6,063 nucleotides of DNA from Clostridia bacterium (GTDB lineage: Bacteria > Bacillota > Clostridia > Christensenellales > CAG-314), in contig JAQUSX010000052.1 in assembly GCA_028710055.1 (NCBI GenBank), positions 1 to 6,063 on the forward strand, given 5' to 3'. A program made the position numbers and the translations under genes. Numbering within the stretch: position 1 is the stretch's first letter; every line of letters begins with the position of its first letter. The notes under the pieces are model-generated. The model did no database searches and had not been told where the DNA came from. It saw only the letters and a list, made by a program, of their open reading frames with translations. Of this stretch, positions 5,684 through 6,063 are shown piece after piece.

Positions 5684-6063
5684 ATGACGGCTAATAAAAA
5701 CAAAGAACTTATTATCAAAATATTATTCGGTATAGCGGCGATATTCAGCGTAATCGCCGCGATTACCATATTTATGTTTGTGTTTATGCGCGGTATTCCC
5801 GCATTTACTAAAATCGGCGTATTCAATTTTTTGTTCGGAAAAGTATGGATGCCGAACGGAAACGATACATACGTGTCCGACGTAGTGGCGGGACAATACG
5901 GCATTGCCCCGATGATTGTGGGCAGTATTTACGCTACGCTAGGCGCATTGTTGATAGGCGGAATCGGCGGATTTTTCACCGCGGTATTTCTTTCAAAGTT
6001 CTGCCCGAAAAAATTAAAAGGCGTATTAACTCAGTTTGTAAATTTACTAGCAGGTATTCCGTC
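5684..6063 (+). CDS. pstC: Phosphate ABC transporter permease PstC (3' end missing)
   Basis: This is one of the two membrane subunits that form the phosphate channel of the Pst importer. The window holds 126 complete codons and ends two bases into the next. A charged cytoplasmic start (MTANKNKE) is followed by a first membrane segment at about 10-34, the PstC-typical outer loop with FGKVWMPNGNDT and QYGIAPMIVGS (about 50-81), a second membrane segment at about 78-103, and LLAGIP (121-126), the start of the conserved cytoplasmic loop that contacts the ATPase. The start is set by ATG 5684, three bases after the pstS stop, with AGGA (5674-5677) inside the end of pstS, so the two are translated from one message. 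Typical PstC is near 290-310 residues, so roughly half or more is outside the window. pstA and pstB are expected beyond. Confidence 0.93.
   Translation, partial: MTANKNKELIIKILFGIAAIFSVIAAITIFMFVFMRGIPAFTKIGVFNFLFGKVWMPNGNDTYVSDVVAGQYGIAPMIVGSIYATLGALLIGGIGGFFTAVFLSKFCPKKLKGVLTQFVNLLAGIP

Noticed and set aside
5668..5904. Minus-strand frame of 78 codons at the pstS/pstC junction
   Set aside because: It is antisense to pstC, which has clear family motifs, a start and a ribosome binding site.
1..6063. CRISPR array, insertion sequence, tRNA or prophage elements
   Set aside because: No regularly spaced repeats, transposase, terminal inverted repeats or cloverleaf-like sequences were seen on either strand.

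Overview
The window is AT-rich DNA from a bacterium that very probably forms endospores. The main evidence is an adjacent pair of genes for the two dipicolinate synthase subunits (dpaA/spoVFA and dpaB/spoVFB). Low-GC codon use, AGGAG-type ribosome binding sites, short A/T-flanked terminators and a pst operon encoding a lipoprotein PstS all fit Bacillota, most likely a Clostridia-type anaerobe. The class assignment is inference; no rRNA or tRNA is present to confirm it.

Layout. (1) 1-1636, plus strand: the 3' part of an ABC ATPase gene, cut by the window start, is coupled by an ATGA overlap to an ABC-2 permease of the DrrA/DrrB-like exporter type. A strong hairpin terminator follows at 1647-1686. 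(2) 1821-2828, minus strand: a two-domain P-loop ATPase resembling the PRK06851 family, convergent with the exporter. Its second P-loop-like half has lost the nucleotide-binding motif. (3) 2829-3040: a divergent promoter region. (4) 3041-3799 and 3995-4570, plus strand: dpaA and dpaB, separated by an unusual 195-base gap that holds a promoter-like -10 just before dpaB. A clean terminator follows dpaB. (5) 4610-4774: an intergenic region with a second terminator-like hairpin and possible regulatory repeats. (6) 4775 to the window end: a phosphate-uptake operon, pstS followed 3 bases later by pstC, which is cut by the window end. Every gap between genes is shorter than 300 bases.

How the parts work together. 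DpaA and DpaB make dipicolinic acid, the Ca-chelating compound of the spore core, from the lysine pathway intermediate. The divergent ATPase has a promoter-like motif similar to those of the dpa genes and may belong to the same developmental programme; this is a hypothesis. PstS and PstC are the binding lipoprotein and a membrane subunit of the high-affinity phosphate importer; pstA and pstB probably lie beyond the window. The exporter is unrelated to these pathways as far as the sequence shows.

The most notable observations are that PstS is circularly permuted relative to the canonical protein (C-terminal half first, then N-terminal half, ending where the canonical halves join), that the ATPase carries a dead second P-loop, and that DpaA is short and divergent.
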